Counted from the first letter of the stretch, positions 10,750-21,397 are shown. The stretch: 64,000 nt of DNA from Macrotrachela quadricornifera (GCA_022393335.1 JAJEKB010001426.1:983867-1047866); one strand, 5' to 3'. Made by a program: numbers and translations. The notes: generated from the sequence alone by a model not told the origin.

Positions 10750-13251
10750 TTAGACTATTTGTGGAGTAATTTTTCTTGTTAAACGTCGAAATAGTTTGAC
10801 AATGATTATAGCAAAAATTTGACAGATAATCACTAAACCACCATAGAGTGAAATGAGATTTGTTATTGCTTCAATTAAATTATTTTGATCAATATACGAA
10901 TAAATACATGATGATGGTGCACATGCAGCAAAATATTTCTCGTAAAATATATCACTCGAATATTGTTCAGCCATTAGATCATTTAAAACTAATTCAATAG
11001 TAGAACTAAGTTTAAATCGTGTAGGATTTGTAATATTCAAAGCTTTGAAAGAATTTGTTGGATCAATACATTGCTGATCGTAAAGACATTGAAGTCTTGA
11101 TTGTAAAAGTGCTTCAAGAGGATAACAACCAGCCATCATACCATCAGATGGTTGAATGCATTTGGGTGACCATGCACAACTACATCCTTGATAACTAAGA
11201 ACTTCTGTATGTACCAATAATTGATCAATTATATCGGCTGGTGTAGTGAAGATCCAATTAGTAGATAATGCACTTATTAACAGATTTGCTTGCATTGTCT
11301 CGCGAATCAAAGAAAAAGTATTAAGAAATAAATAAGGCATTGTTAATTGAAATTTATTTGTAACCATTTGAATATATTCATCCAATGAATGTGGTGATAA
11401 GAGTTGATTATTAATCAAATTATTTGTAGTTAATTCTATAATTGAACCTTCTACTCTTCTTTCAGATAGCTGACAAAGTGAAATAAGTAATTGAAATTGT
11501 CCAATGGCTGAATATTGAAATTGACTTCGATCATATCGATTAATAAAATCACCATCACCATAAAGTTTTGCAATCCAACGTTCACTAACAAAATCACTCG
11601 AACATATTTCATGAAAACGAGGTGTAATATTAAAGAATAATTCATGTTTAATTGATATTTGTGAACAAGTACATTGTAATGAATCAAAAAATTGTATAAG
11701 AAGATTTTGATATATAGAAATTGATGGATTTTTAATTTCGATAGTTTTTAATTGTGGGCTAAAAGCAGAAAATGCATAAAGAATATACAAAGTTATCAAC
11801 ACCAATATTAAATGTATTCGACGAATTATTTGGTTTTCATTAGTACAATAAAATAAAACTTTTATAAAATGCATAAAATCATGTTGAAAAAGACCATCTA
11901 TGATTTTTTCAATTAGTCGAAGTCCAATTAAAATTATTATTTTGAATCCAGTTGATAATCCACCGAAAACACCAATGATAGTTGTAATAACAAAGAAAAT
12001 ATCATGACTATGTTGATATTCAAATGTACATGACAGTGGAGCACAAGCTTGATAATATGAAGTAAAAGAGATATTTTGCAGCCAAGAATCGACCATTAAT
12101 CGATTAATAATTGATCCAATCGTTTCATTTGGTTGATTTCGATTTATATCAAGAATAGGAATATTAATAGAATTTCCATTAGATATATACTGATCAATTT
12201 CAGACATACATGATTGATTGTAAAAACATTCCAAAGTTGATGTTAGCAAAGCTTCTACAGGATAACAGCCGACAAAAAAATTTGGTATTTCAAAACGTGG
12301 AATGAAATTACCATTAGATGAATCATAATCATAAAATTGTATAGGAATTTGACATGATTGAGCTAAAGCACATAAACAATTGGAGTTATTGACAGATTTT
12401 ATTATTGCTTGAAGTTTTCCAAGATCGAATACAACAATAGTATTGATATCATTCATTATATGATTTCCTTGAATGATTTCTCGAATTAAATCAATTGTAT
12501 TTTGAAATTGATTAGCAATCATAGATCGCCAAATTTGAATAGTTGAATTCATTTCCGATTCAATTATTTCCTTAGAAAGAACTTTTGAACCTACAAATTG
12601 TGTTTGAAGAAATTTTTCAAGAGCATTTTCAATTGTTTGTCGAGTTTGTTGACAAAACATAGCTAATGATTGAAAATGCAGGGGACCAATAACTCGATAA
12701 TCTAGATGGTGATATGTTTCCCCTATATTTATACTAATATAATTAATCCAATAAGAAGAAATGAAATCACTTGAACATAATTGATGATACTCAGGTTGAA
12801 TAGTAATAAAAGTCGAATAAGATATTGAGATTGTTGTACATGGACATGATAGACTGTGTGGATAAAGTTTTTCAAGTTCTATATATTCTGATTCAGTTGG
12901 ATTGAGAATATTAGAACGTGACACTTGAGTTATCATTAATGAATAAAAACTTAAGATAATGAGTGAAATTACAGTAAATAAAACATATAATCGAGTAGCA
13001 TAACGCTGATAACGAATCTGTCGAGCAGTACTTGGATAATGCTTGAAAATATTCAGTTCGATTACTATTATTTGAAGACGCATCTTTAGTTGACGTAAAC
13101 GTACAGATACTAAATCGTTGGAAAAGGAAAGATTAAATTTTACGAAAAAATTTACAAGATATTTTTTTACATCTTTCTTCATGGAGAATTGAATAGATAA
13201 AGGAATGCATTCTTTACACTTCCTGATATTTATATATTCCTTTGTCTTCAC
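10750..13251 (-). CDS. Large membrane protein with two copies of a cysteine-rich two-TM unit
   Basis: An intron-free frame of 833 residues, built from two diverged copies of one unit of about 370 residues. Each copy has an N-terminal membrane segment (about 87-108 and 472-492). A large extracytoplasmic domain follows with ordered cysteines: C-x-C, then QLCSSDF or EICSSDF plus a conserved Trp-Ile, then GCYP-EALL, C-x(5)-C (CFYNQSC, CLYDQQC), and CAP-x-SC. A C-terminal membrane segment ends each unit, with a conserved Gly-Gly (VFGGL, LYGGL). A single-unit relative lies at 19370-20641. I know similar proteins only as uncharacterised rotifer families. The topology and the C-terminal cysteine-plus-GG pattern recall DEG/ENaC channels, but I see no decisive signature. 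The start at 13251 is the first ATG; later Mets at residues 24 or 57 are possible. Confidence 0.88.
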   Translation of the reverse strand: MKTKEYINIRKCKECIPLSIQFSMKKDVKKYLVNFFVKFNLSFSNDLVSVRLRQLKMRLQIIVIELNIFKHYPSTARQIRYQRYATRLYVLFTVISLIILSFYSLMITQVSRSNILNPTESEYIELEKLYPHSLSCPCTTISISYSTFITIQPEYHQLCSSDFISSYWINYISINIGETYHHLDYRVIGPLHFQSLAMFCQQTRQTIENALEKFLQTQFVGSKVLSKEIIESEMNSTIQIWRSMIANQFQNTIDLIREIIQGNHIMNDINTIVVFDLGKLQAIIKSVNNSNCLCALAQSCQIPIQFYDYDSSNGNFIPRFEIPNFFVGCYPVEALLTSTLECFYNQSCMSEIDQYISNGNSINIPILDINRNQPNETIGSIINRLMVDSWLQNISFTSYYQACAPLSCTFEYQHSHDIFFVITTIIGVFGGLSTGFKIIILIGLRLIEKIIDGLFQHDFMHFIKVLFYCTNENQIIRRIHLILVLITLYILYAFSAFSPQLKTIEIKNPSISIYQNLLIQFFDSLQCTCSQISIKHELFFNITPRFHEICSSDFVSERWIAKLYGDGDFINRYDRSQFQYSAIGQFQLLISLCQLSERRVEGSIIELTTNNLINNQLLSPHSLDEYIQMVTNKFQLTMPYLFLNTFSLIRETMQANLLISALSTNWIFTTPADIIDQLLVHTEVLSYQGCSCAWSPKCIQPSDGMMAGCYPLEALLQSRLQCLYDQQCIDPTNSFKALNITNPTRFKLSSTIELVLNDLMAEQYSSDIFYEKYFAACAPSSCIYSYIDQNNLIEAITNLISLYGGLVIICQIFAIIIVKLFRRLTRKITPQIV

Positions 13252-14922
13252 TGCTTCTTCAATTTTAACATAGCTAAAGAAAGTTGCTGTGTGAATCTAA
13301 TATTTTGATTTTTGATATTGTCAGTCCCTAACCAAATTGAGAAAAAAATTTCTTTATGCCAGTTTTTTAAACATCTTTTGATCAGTGAAGACTATCGAGT
13401 TCACGATTGCATTGTTAGAAAGAGTGAATTCCAAGACGTCTTATCGACGTATAAATAATCATAAAAAAGGTGACTATCGATTCAAATGAATTGTACAGAA
13501 AGACGCTTGAGAGTCCACTTTTTCTAACCATACAACCTTGAATTTGATAGTATTCACCAATAATCTGAAGAATAATTAAACAGTCTCTCACCGTCAACTA
13601 ACCATTGTCAATTCGTTAAATATTCATTCAGCCACGTATTTCGAAAGATACAATAGTTTACATGGTTTGACATAGGGGTGTCAGTTTCGTTCCTCAGGAA
13701 TTTGGAAATGCAAAATTCTGTACACATTTTCAGTTCTTGAGAATTCGAGATCATATATAGGGTTTCATTTTCTATAATACATCCTGTGTCCCTCGCTTGA
13801 AAAATAACAATCAGTTTCCGAATTTTTTCAATTTTTCTAGTGAAAAATTTGAGAATATTCAGTTATTTATTATGATGACACCGATAAATTAGTATTAAAA
13901 CTTTTCGGTTCTGTACACAGCCAAGAAACACATGATACTCATGTATATTTTTGAAAATTCCAGAGAATTTAATGTTTTCCGAATTTCATTATTTCAACAT
14001 TCAATACTGAAAATGTTTTATTGTGTCATCATAATTGAAAAACTGTCCGCAATATTTTCCAGTGTTTGAAAGAGGATATCAGTTTTCTTCATTCCATAGT
14101 GTTTCGTTTCCTAGGAATGGCAATACACTTACCATTTACTTTTATACATTTTAAGTACAATGAGATGTTTGCAAACTCTTATATGATCTTTTACAGAAAG
14201 ACAGTTTGTGTTCTGGATTCCTAGGCACGCGAGAACCAGAAATTCAAGAGGAGTTCTCGTTTCTGAGTAGCCACCGAGTAATTACGTTTTTCTTGATTAA
14301 CTATCGATTCTCTCGCGTCTATTGATGATATATCTGAATATATGTTGTTTCTTAAAATTGCTTTGTGCTATATATCAGCCTATGCGTTTCTTGAAGGTAT
14401 TCTCTATGATGTTTAATCCTGTATTGGTTTCGTGAAATTATTCCCTAATATTTCTGACTCTATATAGTTGCTGAAATCGCATCTCTACTACACCTTATTC
14501 TATGTCTTCTCTTACCAAGATGTTTTTTGTTATACTGCTTGTATATGTATCATTCTGTGTATGGAAGAACAAACATGTATCAATACATGATCACTGAAAA
14601 GCTACACACGGATTTTATGAGAAGAAAAAATGTTCTAGGTAATACAGTTAGTTTTACAATTGGCATGATTTTAAAAGACCAAAAGAAAATATGTTGAAAA
14701 TGTGAGCAACACAAGTTAAACACACTCTGACAACATAAAAGTACAGCATATGTTTTGCTATAACGTATGCGAATAGTGAAGGTGATTGAGATGGAATAAA
14801 CACACTTTCAATATTTTCGTTTTTCGACATTCCTCACGTCGACGCTTTTTCTTTCGGCCTTGTCATAGTGGAGTAAACAACAAGAAATGATTGTACATGG
14901 CCTTTTTTCTGACAGTAACAAA
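13252..14922. other. Intergenic with a dispersed-repeat end
   Basis: No gene recognised. At 13673-13683 the sequence TAGGGGTGTCA is followed by TTTCGTTCC. The same end occurs in inverse orientation at 18991-19001 and, diverged, near 57963. Further TTCCTAGGAAT-like words occur near 14110 and 14218. This looks like an old non-autonomous element whose borders I cannot fix. Confidence 0.4.
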
Positions 14923-15442
14923 TAACTACTATCCATTTCAAAATAGAAGGCGAGTGATTGCAAGTTGAATAACTCGAGAATGATAACAGCTATTGAGGTC
15001 GGGTTTTTTTTGTTGCGTAGCCAAGATCGGGGCACGTAAGGATATGTAAAAAAAAAATTTTTCCCATAAGCCTGAGGGGGGGTTTCAGGCAAACCTTTGC
15101 AAGCCAGACATGCTAAAAGATAGAAGACATGATGGATTTTTGTTTTGGACAAATGCATTTGATGCGCAAGAGTCTTCTCTACATTTCTACGCAAACCGCA
15201 GCTATCTACGACGTTCCGTTCGAATGCTACAGCTCCTACAGCAAAACCTGTGAAAAACAAGGTTTTCGGCCCGAAAAGCATGCTTTTTTGTTCGATACAT
15301 GTTCCCACACGATGCCTTTATAGGTTTTCCACATTGCTGCTCATCGTGGCAATGTTTGTTTTGCTCTACCGTAAAGTTTATTTTTGTCCATTGTCGAAAT
15401 CGGCTTCATTTCAGCTAATTTTGAGCCTATTGGGCCTTGAAT
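14923..15442. repeat. Left arm of foldback element
   Basis: Inverted copy of 16281-16800. In the outer part I saw only isolated differences, such as A versus G near 14952. Confidence 0.88.
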
Positions 15443-15602
15443 TACGCCTGAAACAATACAACTTGTGCGTTGTAAGTGAAATCTGATCGTTCCATCCTTC
15501 AATGTACAATTGAATATCAGACTAATTTTGCATAGCACGTCTTTCTCCTCTAAATTATGTACACTATATAAGAGTAAGTTTGCTGATTAAGGAGCATTCT
15601 GT

Positions 15603-15628
15603 TAGAGGATGATATATATCATCCTCTA
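15603..15628. repeat. Perfect 26-bp palindrome inside the foldback element
   Basis: TAGAGGATGATAT followed directly by its reverse complement. It lies in the central region of the element between the long arms. Confidence 0.9.
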
Positions 15629-15950
15629 CAGATTTACATGTTTCTTTCCGTTCTCTACATATATTTCTTTTCGTTCTTCACATTTTTTCTGTTCTTCATA
15701 TATGGCACATATGTTTCTGTTCTTTTACCATATGTGAACATATGATAACATACTTTTTTTGTTTTTCTGTATTTCATCATCTGTTACTCTGTCCAACTCC
15801 TATTTCATTATCTGTTCTCTTTGTTCATCTTCTATTTCCAGCATCTTCTCACTCTCCATATTCATTTCACCACCTTTTCTTTGTTTAATTTCATCTTATA
15901 TTGGCTCTCACAACACTTACTTTCGCCTAAGCGATATTCACTCCTTTTGA

Positions 15951-16169
15951 GAAGAGTACGTTGCTGCTCTCGACGATGAAACCAGTCGTCGATTTACCGA
16001 TCACACTCCAAAGGCCGAAGAGAAATTTCGCACTACCGACGATTTTGTCGAAGAAGATATAGAGCCACATTTAGACAGTGAAGACGAACATGGTGAGTCT
16101 GACTTTGATATCAACATAGACGACGAAGATGTAGACTTTTCATTCGATATTTGTACAATTTTTCTGTAA
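15951..16169 (+). other. Short acidic reading frame in the foldback element
   Basis: A 72-codon open stretch preceded by TGA and without an ATG at its start. It encodes EEYVAALDDETSRRFTDHTP, then clusters of Asp/Glu (EEDIEPHLDSEDEH, INIDDEDVDF). Acidic N-terminal regions of this kind precede the catalytic domain in piggyBac-family transposases. It is plausibly the leftover N-terminus of the element's former transposase. No catalytic domain is present. Confidence 0.45.
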
Positions 16170-16280
16170 ATAGACAGTACTTAGGTTTCTTCACACTTTC
16201 GCGCCTTATTTTAAGCGTCGATAATCACACGCAAATATCATGAGCTAAAATAACGCTTTGGAAATGAAAAAATGGGTCAA

Positions 16281-16800
16281 ATTGAAGGCGCAATAGGATC
16301 AAAATTGGCTGAAACGAAGCCGATTTCGACAATGGACAAAAATAAACTTTACGGTAGAGCAAAACAAACATTGCCACGATGAGCAGCAATGTGGAAAACC
16401 TATAAAGGCATCGTGTGGGAACATGTATCGAACAAAAAAGCATGCTTTTCGGGCCGAAAACCTTGTTTTTCACAGGTTTTGCTGTAGGAGCTGTAGCATT
16501 CGAACGGAACGTCGTAGATAGCTGCGGTTTGCGTAGAAATGTAGAGAAGACTCTTGCGCATCAAATGCATTTGTCCAAAACAAAAATCCATCATGTCTTC
16601 TATCTTTTAGCATGTCTGGCTTGCAAAGGTTTGCCTGAAACCCCCCCTCAGGCTTATGGGAAAAATTTTTTTTTTACATATCCTTACGTGCCCCGATCTT
16701 GGCTACGCAACAAAAAAAACCCGACCTCAATAGCTGTTATCATTCTCGAGTTATTCAACCTGCAATCACTCGCCTTCTATTTTGAAATGGATAGTAGTTA
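16281..16800. repeat. Right arm of foldback element
   Basis: Inverted copy of 14923-15442. The outermost bases GGATAGTAGTTA are directly followed by AAACTC. Confidence 0.88.
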
Positions 16801-17261
16801 AAACTCTTATCCTTCGTTGGATCATATATACAGAGAGTGCCAAATAATAGTGAAAAACAAAATCGAAACTGGATGCAAACATGCGATTGTTAAAATATTC
16901 TATGGAGAGAAAGAATCGATGTTCGAGAATATACTGCATGTCAATATATCGTTTTTACTCTATCATCACTTTGTGTGTGGGAACTATTATCTAGAACGCA
17001 TATATACAGATATATATGATGATGTTGACAGGCTAATGTCAGCATATTGTGCATGAAACGAAATTGTTTTCATTGGTACCTTATCTTCGTGCTTGTTTCT
17101 AAAAAAGATGATAAGATGTAAAAATTTAACATGTAGAATATTTATTTTTGATATTCTTTGTTTCGCCTACTTCACCTAATCTTTATGATAGAAAGAAAAA
17201 AAACGCTGCTCTTAAATAGAAAAACGAAATAATTTGTGTTTCTTCATTTACCATCGATAAA
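16801..17261. other. Intergenic between foldback element and methyltransferase
   Basis: Holds an unrecognised 79-codon frame opening at a TTG (16817-17056, plus), which I do not support as a gene. The last 200 bases are the presumed promoter and leader of the methyltransferase gene. Confidence 0.4.
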
Positions 17262-18173
17262 ATGACTGAATCGTCAACTCTCTTACCAAATGATCTACCA
17301 GATCTTTCAGTGCACGACGCCTTATACCAAAAAGGAACGCTTCTGTACATCTCGTTGCTTGATGCAATACCAGACATTGCATCTTATTTTGCTACCAATA
17401 TAAATACATTCATCTCGAGCACAATACACAGTTACCGCATCTTATCTATTGGTTGTAGTGATGGTCAACTTGATATGCCCTTGCTCAATATAATAGCAGA
17501 ACATTTTCCCTTACTCAACATTCACTATGTTGGTATCGATCCAAACAAAGAGAGACTTGATATATTTAAAAAAAAGGCCATTAATGCCACATCGCTTACT
17601 CATTTTCGTTTCAACTTTGAACAAATAGACTTTGAATCATATGAGAAAACAGTTCAACCATCATCTTTCAACTTGATTCTTTGCGCTCGGGTTCTCTACT
17701 ACATGTATGATCGACTTGAATGGACATTTGATCGTCTCATCAAAAAATTGGAAGTGCAAGGAAAACTTCTTGTCATTCATCAATCTCCTACTGGTCTTTC
17801 TCAGATTCTACGTCTTTGTCTAGGTCGACACATAAGTTTGCCACACGAATGCAATATGTATCATTTACGACATGCCTTGGAAACCTTGACAAAAGAACAA
17901 CCATCAATGCACTTTGATATCATCTATTTGGATAATTATATGGATATAACATGTCTGAAAAATGTCAATTCAGACAATGAACTTGACCGAGAAACTGCGT
18001 TGAGTCTGCTCAGCTTCTTATTGTGCAAGGATGTATCGGGTATCGATAGAAAAATGCTACAAAAGAGCATAGTGGAGTGTCTCTTGCCAGCCGTTACCTT
18101 TCCAATGGGAGAAAAGAGTGATAAATGTATAATGTTCCAACCTACTGGAATTCTTACGGTGCAACGCTCTTAG
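17262..18173 (+). CDS. SAM-dependent methyltransferase, histamine N-methyltransferase-like
   Basis: A 303-residue, intron-free class I methyltransferase. Motif I is ILSIGCSDGQLD (60-71), the glycine-rich loop holding S-adenosylmethionine. The acidic residue binding the ribose is Asp93 in YVGIDPN. A post-motif stretch LILCARVLYYM leads into YDRLEWTFDRLIKKL, and KLLVIHQSP begins a late strand. Length and the order of these blocks match animal histamine N-methyltransferase (about 290 residues), which inactivates histamine in the cytosol. The similarity is moderate, so the true acceptor may be another small amine. The ATG at 17262 is the first in frame and gives the usual length of N-terminal helix before motif I. 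The gene starts 460 bp from the foldback element. Confidence 0.75.
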   Translation: MTESSTLLPNDLPDLSVHDALYQKGTLLYISLLDAIPDIASYFATNINTFISSTIHSYRILSIGCSDGQLDMPLLNIIAEHFPLLNIHYVGIDPNKERLDIFKKKAINATSLTHFRFNFEQIDFESYEKTVQPSSFNLILCARVLYYMYDRLEWTFDRLIKKLEVQGKLLVIHQSPTGLSQILRLCLGRHISLPHECNMYHLRHALETLTKEQPSMHFDIIYLDNYMDITCLKNVNSDNELDRETALSLLSFLLCKDVSGIDRKMLQKSIVECLLPAVTFPMGEKSDKCIMFQPTGILTVQRS

Positions 18174-18835
18174 TATATGCATACATGATTATCGATGTGA
18201 AAAAGAACATCTAATACCGACCTAATTACACTTCATTTTCTTACAATTCGTTTCAAATATATTTCGTTTTCTTTCAATTCCTCCCAATTACTTAGGGTAA
18301 CCCTAAAGTAGTGATGGAGGTACTTTTTTTTCTTATAGAAAGTTTAAAGAGCTTTTTTTTTTTTGGAAAGATAGACCGTCTTTCGCTCTATTTTTCTATG
18401 CTATTTGATTACTGTTCAACTGAGATCATAATAAGAAAATTTCTACCCCTAAACACTTCAACACTCTATTTGAGATCGTGTTTCACAAAAATACTGAACC
18501 TATCCTTCGAAGAAATATATTCAGAAATAGTATACAATAAAAGCAAAATTGACATACGCAATAATCCTTTTGTTCAATTCTGGTAATGACATCATGATCA
18601 GGCATCGCACCAACCGTTTTACTAATTGAACGTTTTGAATGACAACTCGTATTTCTTACATTGGAAAAAGAGTTCAGAAAGTATCACCAGAGATTTATCG
18701 AAAGCAACCTAACAAAGTGTGCATGTTAGAACTCTAAATAGTTCTCAGAAGTAGTTGTGGGCTCAATCTTAGGAGCAAGAACTCACATTGCATTCTGAGC
18801 TCTGAAGAACAAGAACACGCCCTGAGTTTTGTGTT

Positions 18836-19001
18836 CTTAGGAACGGGAAACCCGGAACCCATGCCAACTTTGTATAAGAAGATTGTAGAAAGCTATGGAA
18901 AGGTTTCCTTGTGTTTCAGAAATGCAGAAAAATAGATTGTGAAGTAGGTTTCGGGTTCCCAGGAACGGAACCCTTGCGAACCCCGAATCCTGACACCCCT
19001 A
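18836..19001. repeat. Dispersed GGTTCC/GGAACC-rich repeat ending TGACACCCCTA
   Basis: Contains several GGAACC or GGTTCC words (for example CCCGGAACCC and GGGTTCCCAGGAAC) and ends in TGACACCCCTA, the inverse of the end at 13673-13683. Probably part of an old non-autonomous transposon. No target duplication identified. Confidence 0.5.
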
Positions 19002-19120
19002 GACGATTCTATATCTCTATATTACATCTCTATATAATGTTCAGTGCCTGTCTTTGCCGAGTCAAAGGTTAATGGTCAGAACTTATAGGTGAGAGTAAAA
19101 GGTCAAAGGTGCGAAGGCTA

Positions 19121-19246
19121 CTCAGGATAGGGGATAAAGAATAGGGCACGGAGGATAGGAGGATAGGCAGATAAGGAATAGAGGTAAAGGGAATAGGGCT
19201 ATGGGGATAGGCTCGTAGAAGATATGGGTGCACAGGATAGGAATAA
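19121..19246. repeat. Purine-rich degenerate GGATAGG repeat
   Basis: About 125 bases of imperfect AGGATAGG, GGGATA and AGATAAGGAATA units, almost free of pyrimidines other than T on this strand. Confidence 0.75.
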
Positions 19247-19369
19247 GAATATAGTAATGTGAAGTGTCTTATTGTCTATTATTGGACCAAGATTAAAACA
19301 CACGTGTGATACTTTACAGAAAAAAGGAAGGCGTGCAGCATGCACGAGGTCTCACCACTTAACTATACG

Positions 19370-20641
19370 TTACTTACGAGGAATACGTGGTCCTTGCTGG
19401 CGACGCCATAGCCGTTGTATAAATTGAACAAAAATTGGTGTGACAAATCCGAGAACAAGCGTCAAACCACCTAATAAACTGATAAGTTTTGTTAGTACAA
19501 ATAATAAATTATGTCGATCTGTTTTGAGATAAGTGCATGCAGAAGGTGCACACTGAGTATAATATTTTTCATAAAAGACATTTGTCATCCAGTTTTCTAC
19601 CATTAAAAGATCAACCATTGATTTCACTGTTGAATCCACACTAAAACGACTTTTCTCAGTTGCGCTCATTGCATTAAATCTTTCGTTTGTTGGAAAAAAT
19701 CCGATAAGTTGATCTACACATGCTTGTTTGTAGAAACATTCGAGTGTCGACTGAAGAATTGAATTTACTGGTAGACAACCTGATGATATTTGGGGTATTT
19801 TCATCAGTTGCTGCACGTTATTGTAGTTATTACTTGTACCGAAATAACTAAACATACCTGAGTCGATTAGACAATCAATGTCATTGTCACAATAACAGGA
19901 GCGATTATTAAGACTATTGCCGTACCTTATGGCAGTGGCACTCATGGATATTCTCCCATTATCAACATGATATTTCATAGTTCTACTTGTAAGTAATCCA
20001 GACATTAATTTATTTCCTTTTGTTATTTCACGCACTAATTGTAATTGAGATTTAAAATCAGTTGGTGCTGCCTCTTGAAATTGATTGATTGCTGCTTCAC
20101 TCTTTGATCGAAGAATACTTTCAGATAATACTTCTGGACTTAATAATGTACTTGTATCAAACGAAGCAATAATTTGCTTAATAGTAGATTTTGATAAACG
20201 ACAAAAGGCAGCTAATGCTTGAAATTGAGCACTACCATAAAGACGAAAATCCAAATACGCAAAATAGGTTGAATTTGATCCATAATTAATAGCTTTAATC
20301 CATCGATCAGAAACAAAATCACTTGAACAGATTTGGTGAAAATTAACTTCAGTAAAAGTAAATTCACCATATGAAAGAGCCGTCTGTGAACATATACAAT
20401 GTGCATCAACAGGAAGTATTTCAAATTGATCTTTAGTAGGATGTTCAAATGTCACCATTGTTGTTTGAATACTTAACCAAGAATAAAGAGCAAGAATAAT
20501 TAGAATAACAATGAGAACGATAAGATAAAGTCGAGTAGCAATCTTATTTAAATAAAGCTTCTGTTCATCTTCTATTTCAGTGCTATTTGGATCTCGTTCG
20601 AAAAGATTTAAATTGAGAAAATAATTTCTTAAAAAAAACAT
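19370..20641 (-). CDS. Single-unit member of the cysteine-rich two-TM membrane family
   Basis: An intron-free frame of 423 residues, matching one unit of the double protein at 10750-13251. It has a short cytoplasmic N-tail, a membrane segment at about 37-57, then CICSQ (Cys82, Cys84), HQICSSDFVSDRWI (Cys105), a Cys-rich middle (CYCDNDIDC, absent from the other two units in this form), SGCLP, CFYKQAC, CAPSAC, and a C-terminal membrane segment at about 379-403 containing SLLGGL. It ends in a basic tail (RLWRRQQ). Both ends are predicted cytoplasmic with about 320 residues outside, the general plan of DEG/ENaC-type channel subunits, though homology is not shown. The function is unknown. The ATG at 20641 is the first in frame and yields a natural tail. 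Confidence 0.88.
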   Translation of the reverse strand: MFFLRNYFLNLNLFERDPNSTEIEDEQKLYLNKIATRLYLIVLIVILIILALYSWLSIQTTMVTFEHPTKDQFEILPVDAHCICSQTALSYGEFTFTEVNFHQICSSDFVSDRWIKAINYGSNSTYFAYLDFRLYGSAQFQALAAFCRLSKSTIKQIIASFDTSTLLSPEVLSESILRSKSEAAINQFQEAAPTDFKSQLQLVREITKGNKLMSGLLTSRTMKYHVDNGRISMSATAIRYGNSLNNRSCYCDNDIDCLIDSGMFSYFGTSNNYNNVQQLMKIPQISSGCLPVNSILQSTLECFYKQACVDQLIGFFPTNERFNAMSATEKSRFSVDSTVKSMVDLLMVENWMTNVFYEKYYTQCAPSACTYLKTDRHNLLFVLTKLISLLGGLTLVLGFVTPIFVQFIQRLWRRQQGPRIPRK

Positions 20642-21393
20642 TGTTTTCTAACAAAACTCAGTATTATGTATATATATTTTTTATAAAATGAAAGTAATTC
20701 TTATACAAAATAGTAAAAGATAATTATAAAGCATAATTATTTATTCAAGCAGACACAAGAACAAGTCCAAATAGACAAGAAAACAAAAGTTATCGAAGCA
20801 AGAAATAGTTTTAATAATATTTACCCAATTTAAGAAAAGCATATTTCACATGTATATGTGAAACTACTGGGAAAAATGATGTATTATTTCCGTAATTTTA
20901 CTCTACTATCAAATAATGGAAAAGAAGTATTAAATTCTATTAGATCATAATGACAACTTTTATACTAGATGCATTCTTTGCTAATGTCTTTAAGAAGATG
21001 AAAATGCAAAAATGTAAACATCTTTAGTAAAAACTACTTGAAGCTTTATCGTTTGGCAACGTCATTTTTCTAATTTGTTTGAATTTTTTATTAAATCTGA
21101 AAAGGATAAAAAATTAAATTTATAATTGCTTTTTCTGAAAAAGACTGCACAATTAACTTGTTCTTACTATCTAACTGTTTTATTTTATAAGAATAAAAAA
21201 AAGAATATTTTAATTATTTTTTTTTCTACTAAACATTGACGATCTCACATATTTTGAGTAAATAATACAAAAAGAATTGAATTTATACATGGTTTTTGTA
21301 GATATATCATTTTTTAACTTTTTTTCGACAATTCAATATTAGATATAGACAGAGTTTGATATATTCCATTTTGAGCTGTTTTTTTATTAAAAC
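20642..21393. other. Intergenic, no recognised gene
   Basis: AT-rich DNA between the membrane-protein gene and the piggyBac-like element, with poly-T tracts near 21215-21225 and 21310-21325. Nothing else is seen. Confidence 0.45.
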
Positions 21394-21397
21394 TTAA

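Larger units (their letters stand above)
14923..16800. mobile_element. Foldback-type element with about 520-bp inverted arms
   Basis: The left arm (14923-15442) and right arm (16281-16800) are inverted copies. They are nearly identical over the outer 470 bp and more diverged only in the innermost 40-50 bp. The outer ends read TAACTACTATCC and GGATAGTAGTTA. The 838-bp centre holds a perfect 26-bp palindrome, pyrimidine-rich DNA and a short acidic reading frame. Mirror-image open frames in the arms (for example 16415-16801) are a by-product of the repeat. The right flank is TTAA and the left ATAA, so an altered TTAA duplication is possible. A TA duplication is the alternative. Confidence 0.85.
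18174..19369. other. Intergenic with repeats
   Basis: No gene. It holds the short palindrome TTAGGGT-A-ACCCTAA near 18292-18306, a dispersed repeat end (18836-19001) and a purine-rich GGATAGG-type simple repeat (19121-19246). Confidence 0.5.

Noticed and set aside
14808..15308. 166-codon frame, and its mirror at 16415-16801
   Set aside because: Both lie in the inverted arms of the foldback element, no domain is recognisable, and the identity is explained by the repeat.
16817..17056. 79-codon frame next to the foldback element
   Set aside because: Opens at TTG, no recognisable motif, no counterpart on the other side of the element.
18291..18308. TTAGGGT-A-ACCCTAA, head-to-head telomere-like units
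   Set aside because: A single 15-base palindrome without tandem telomere repeats. This is not evidence of a chromosome fusion.
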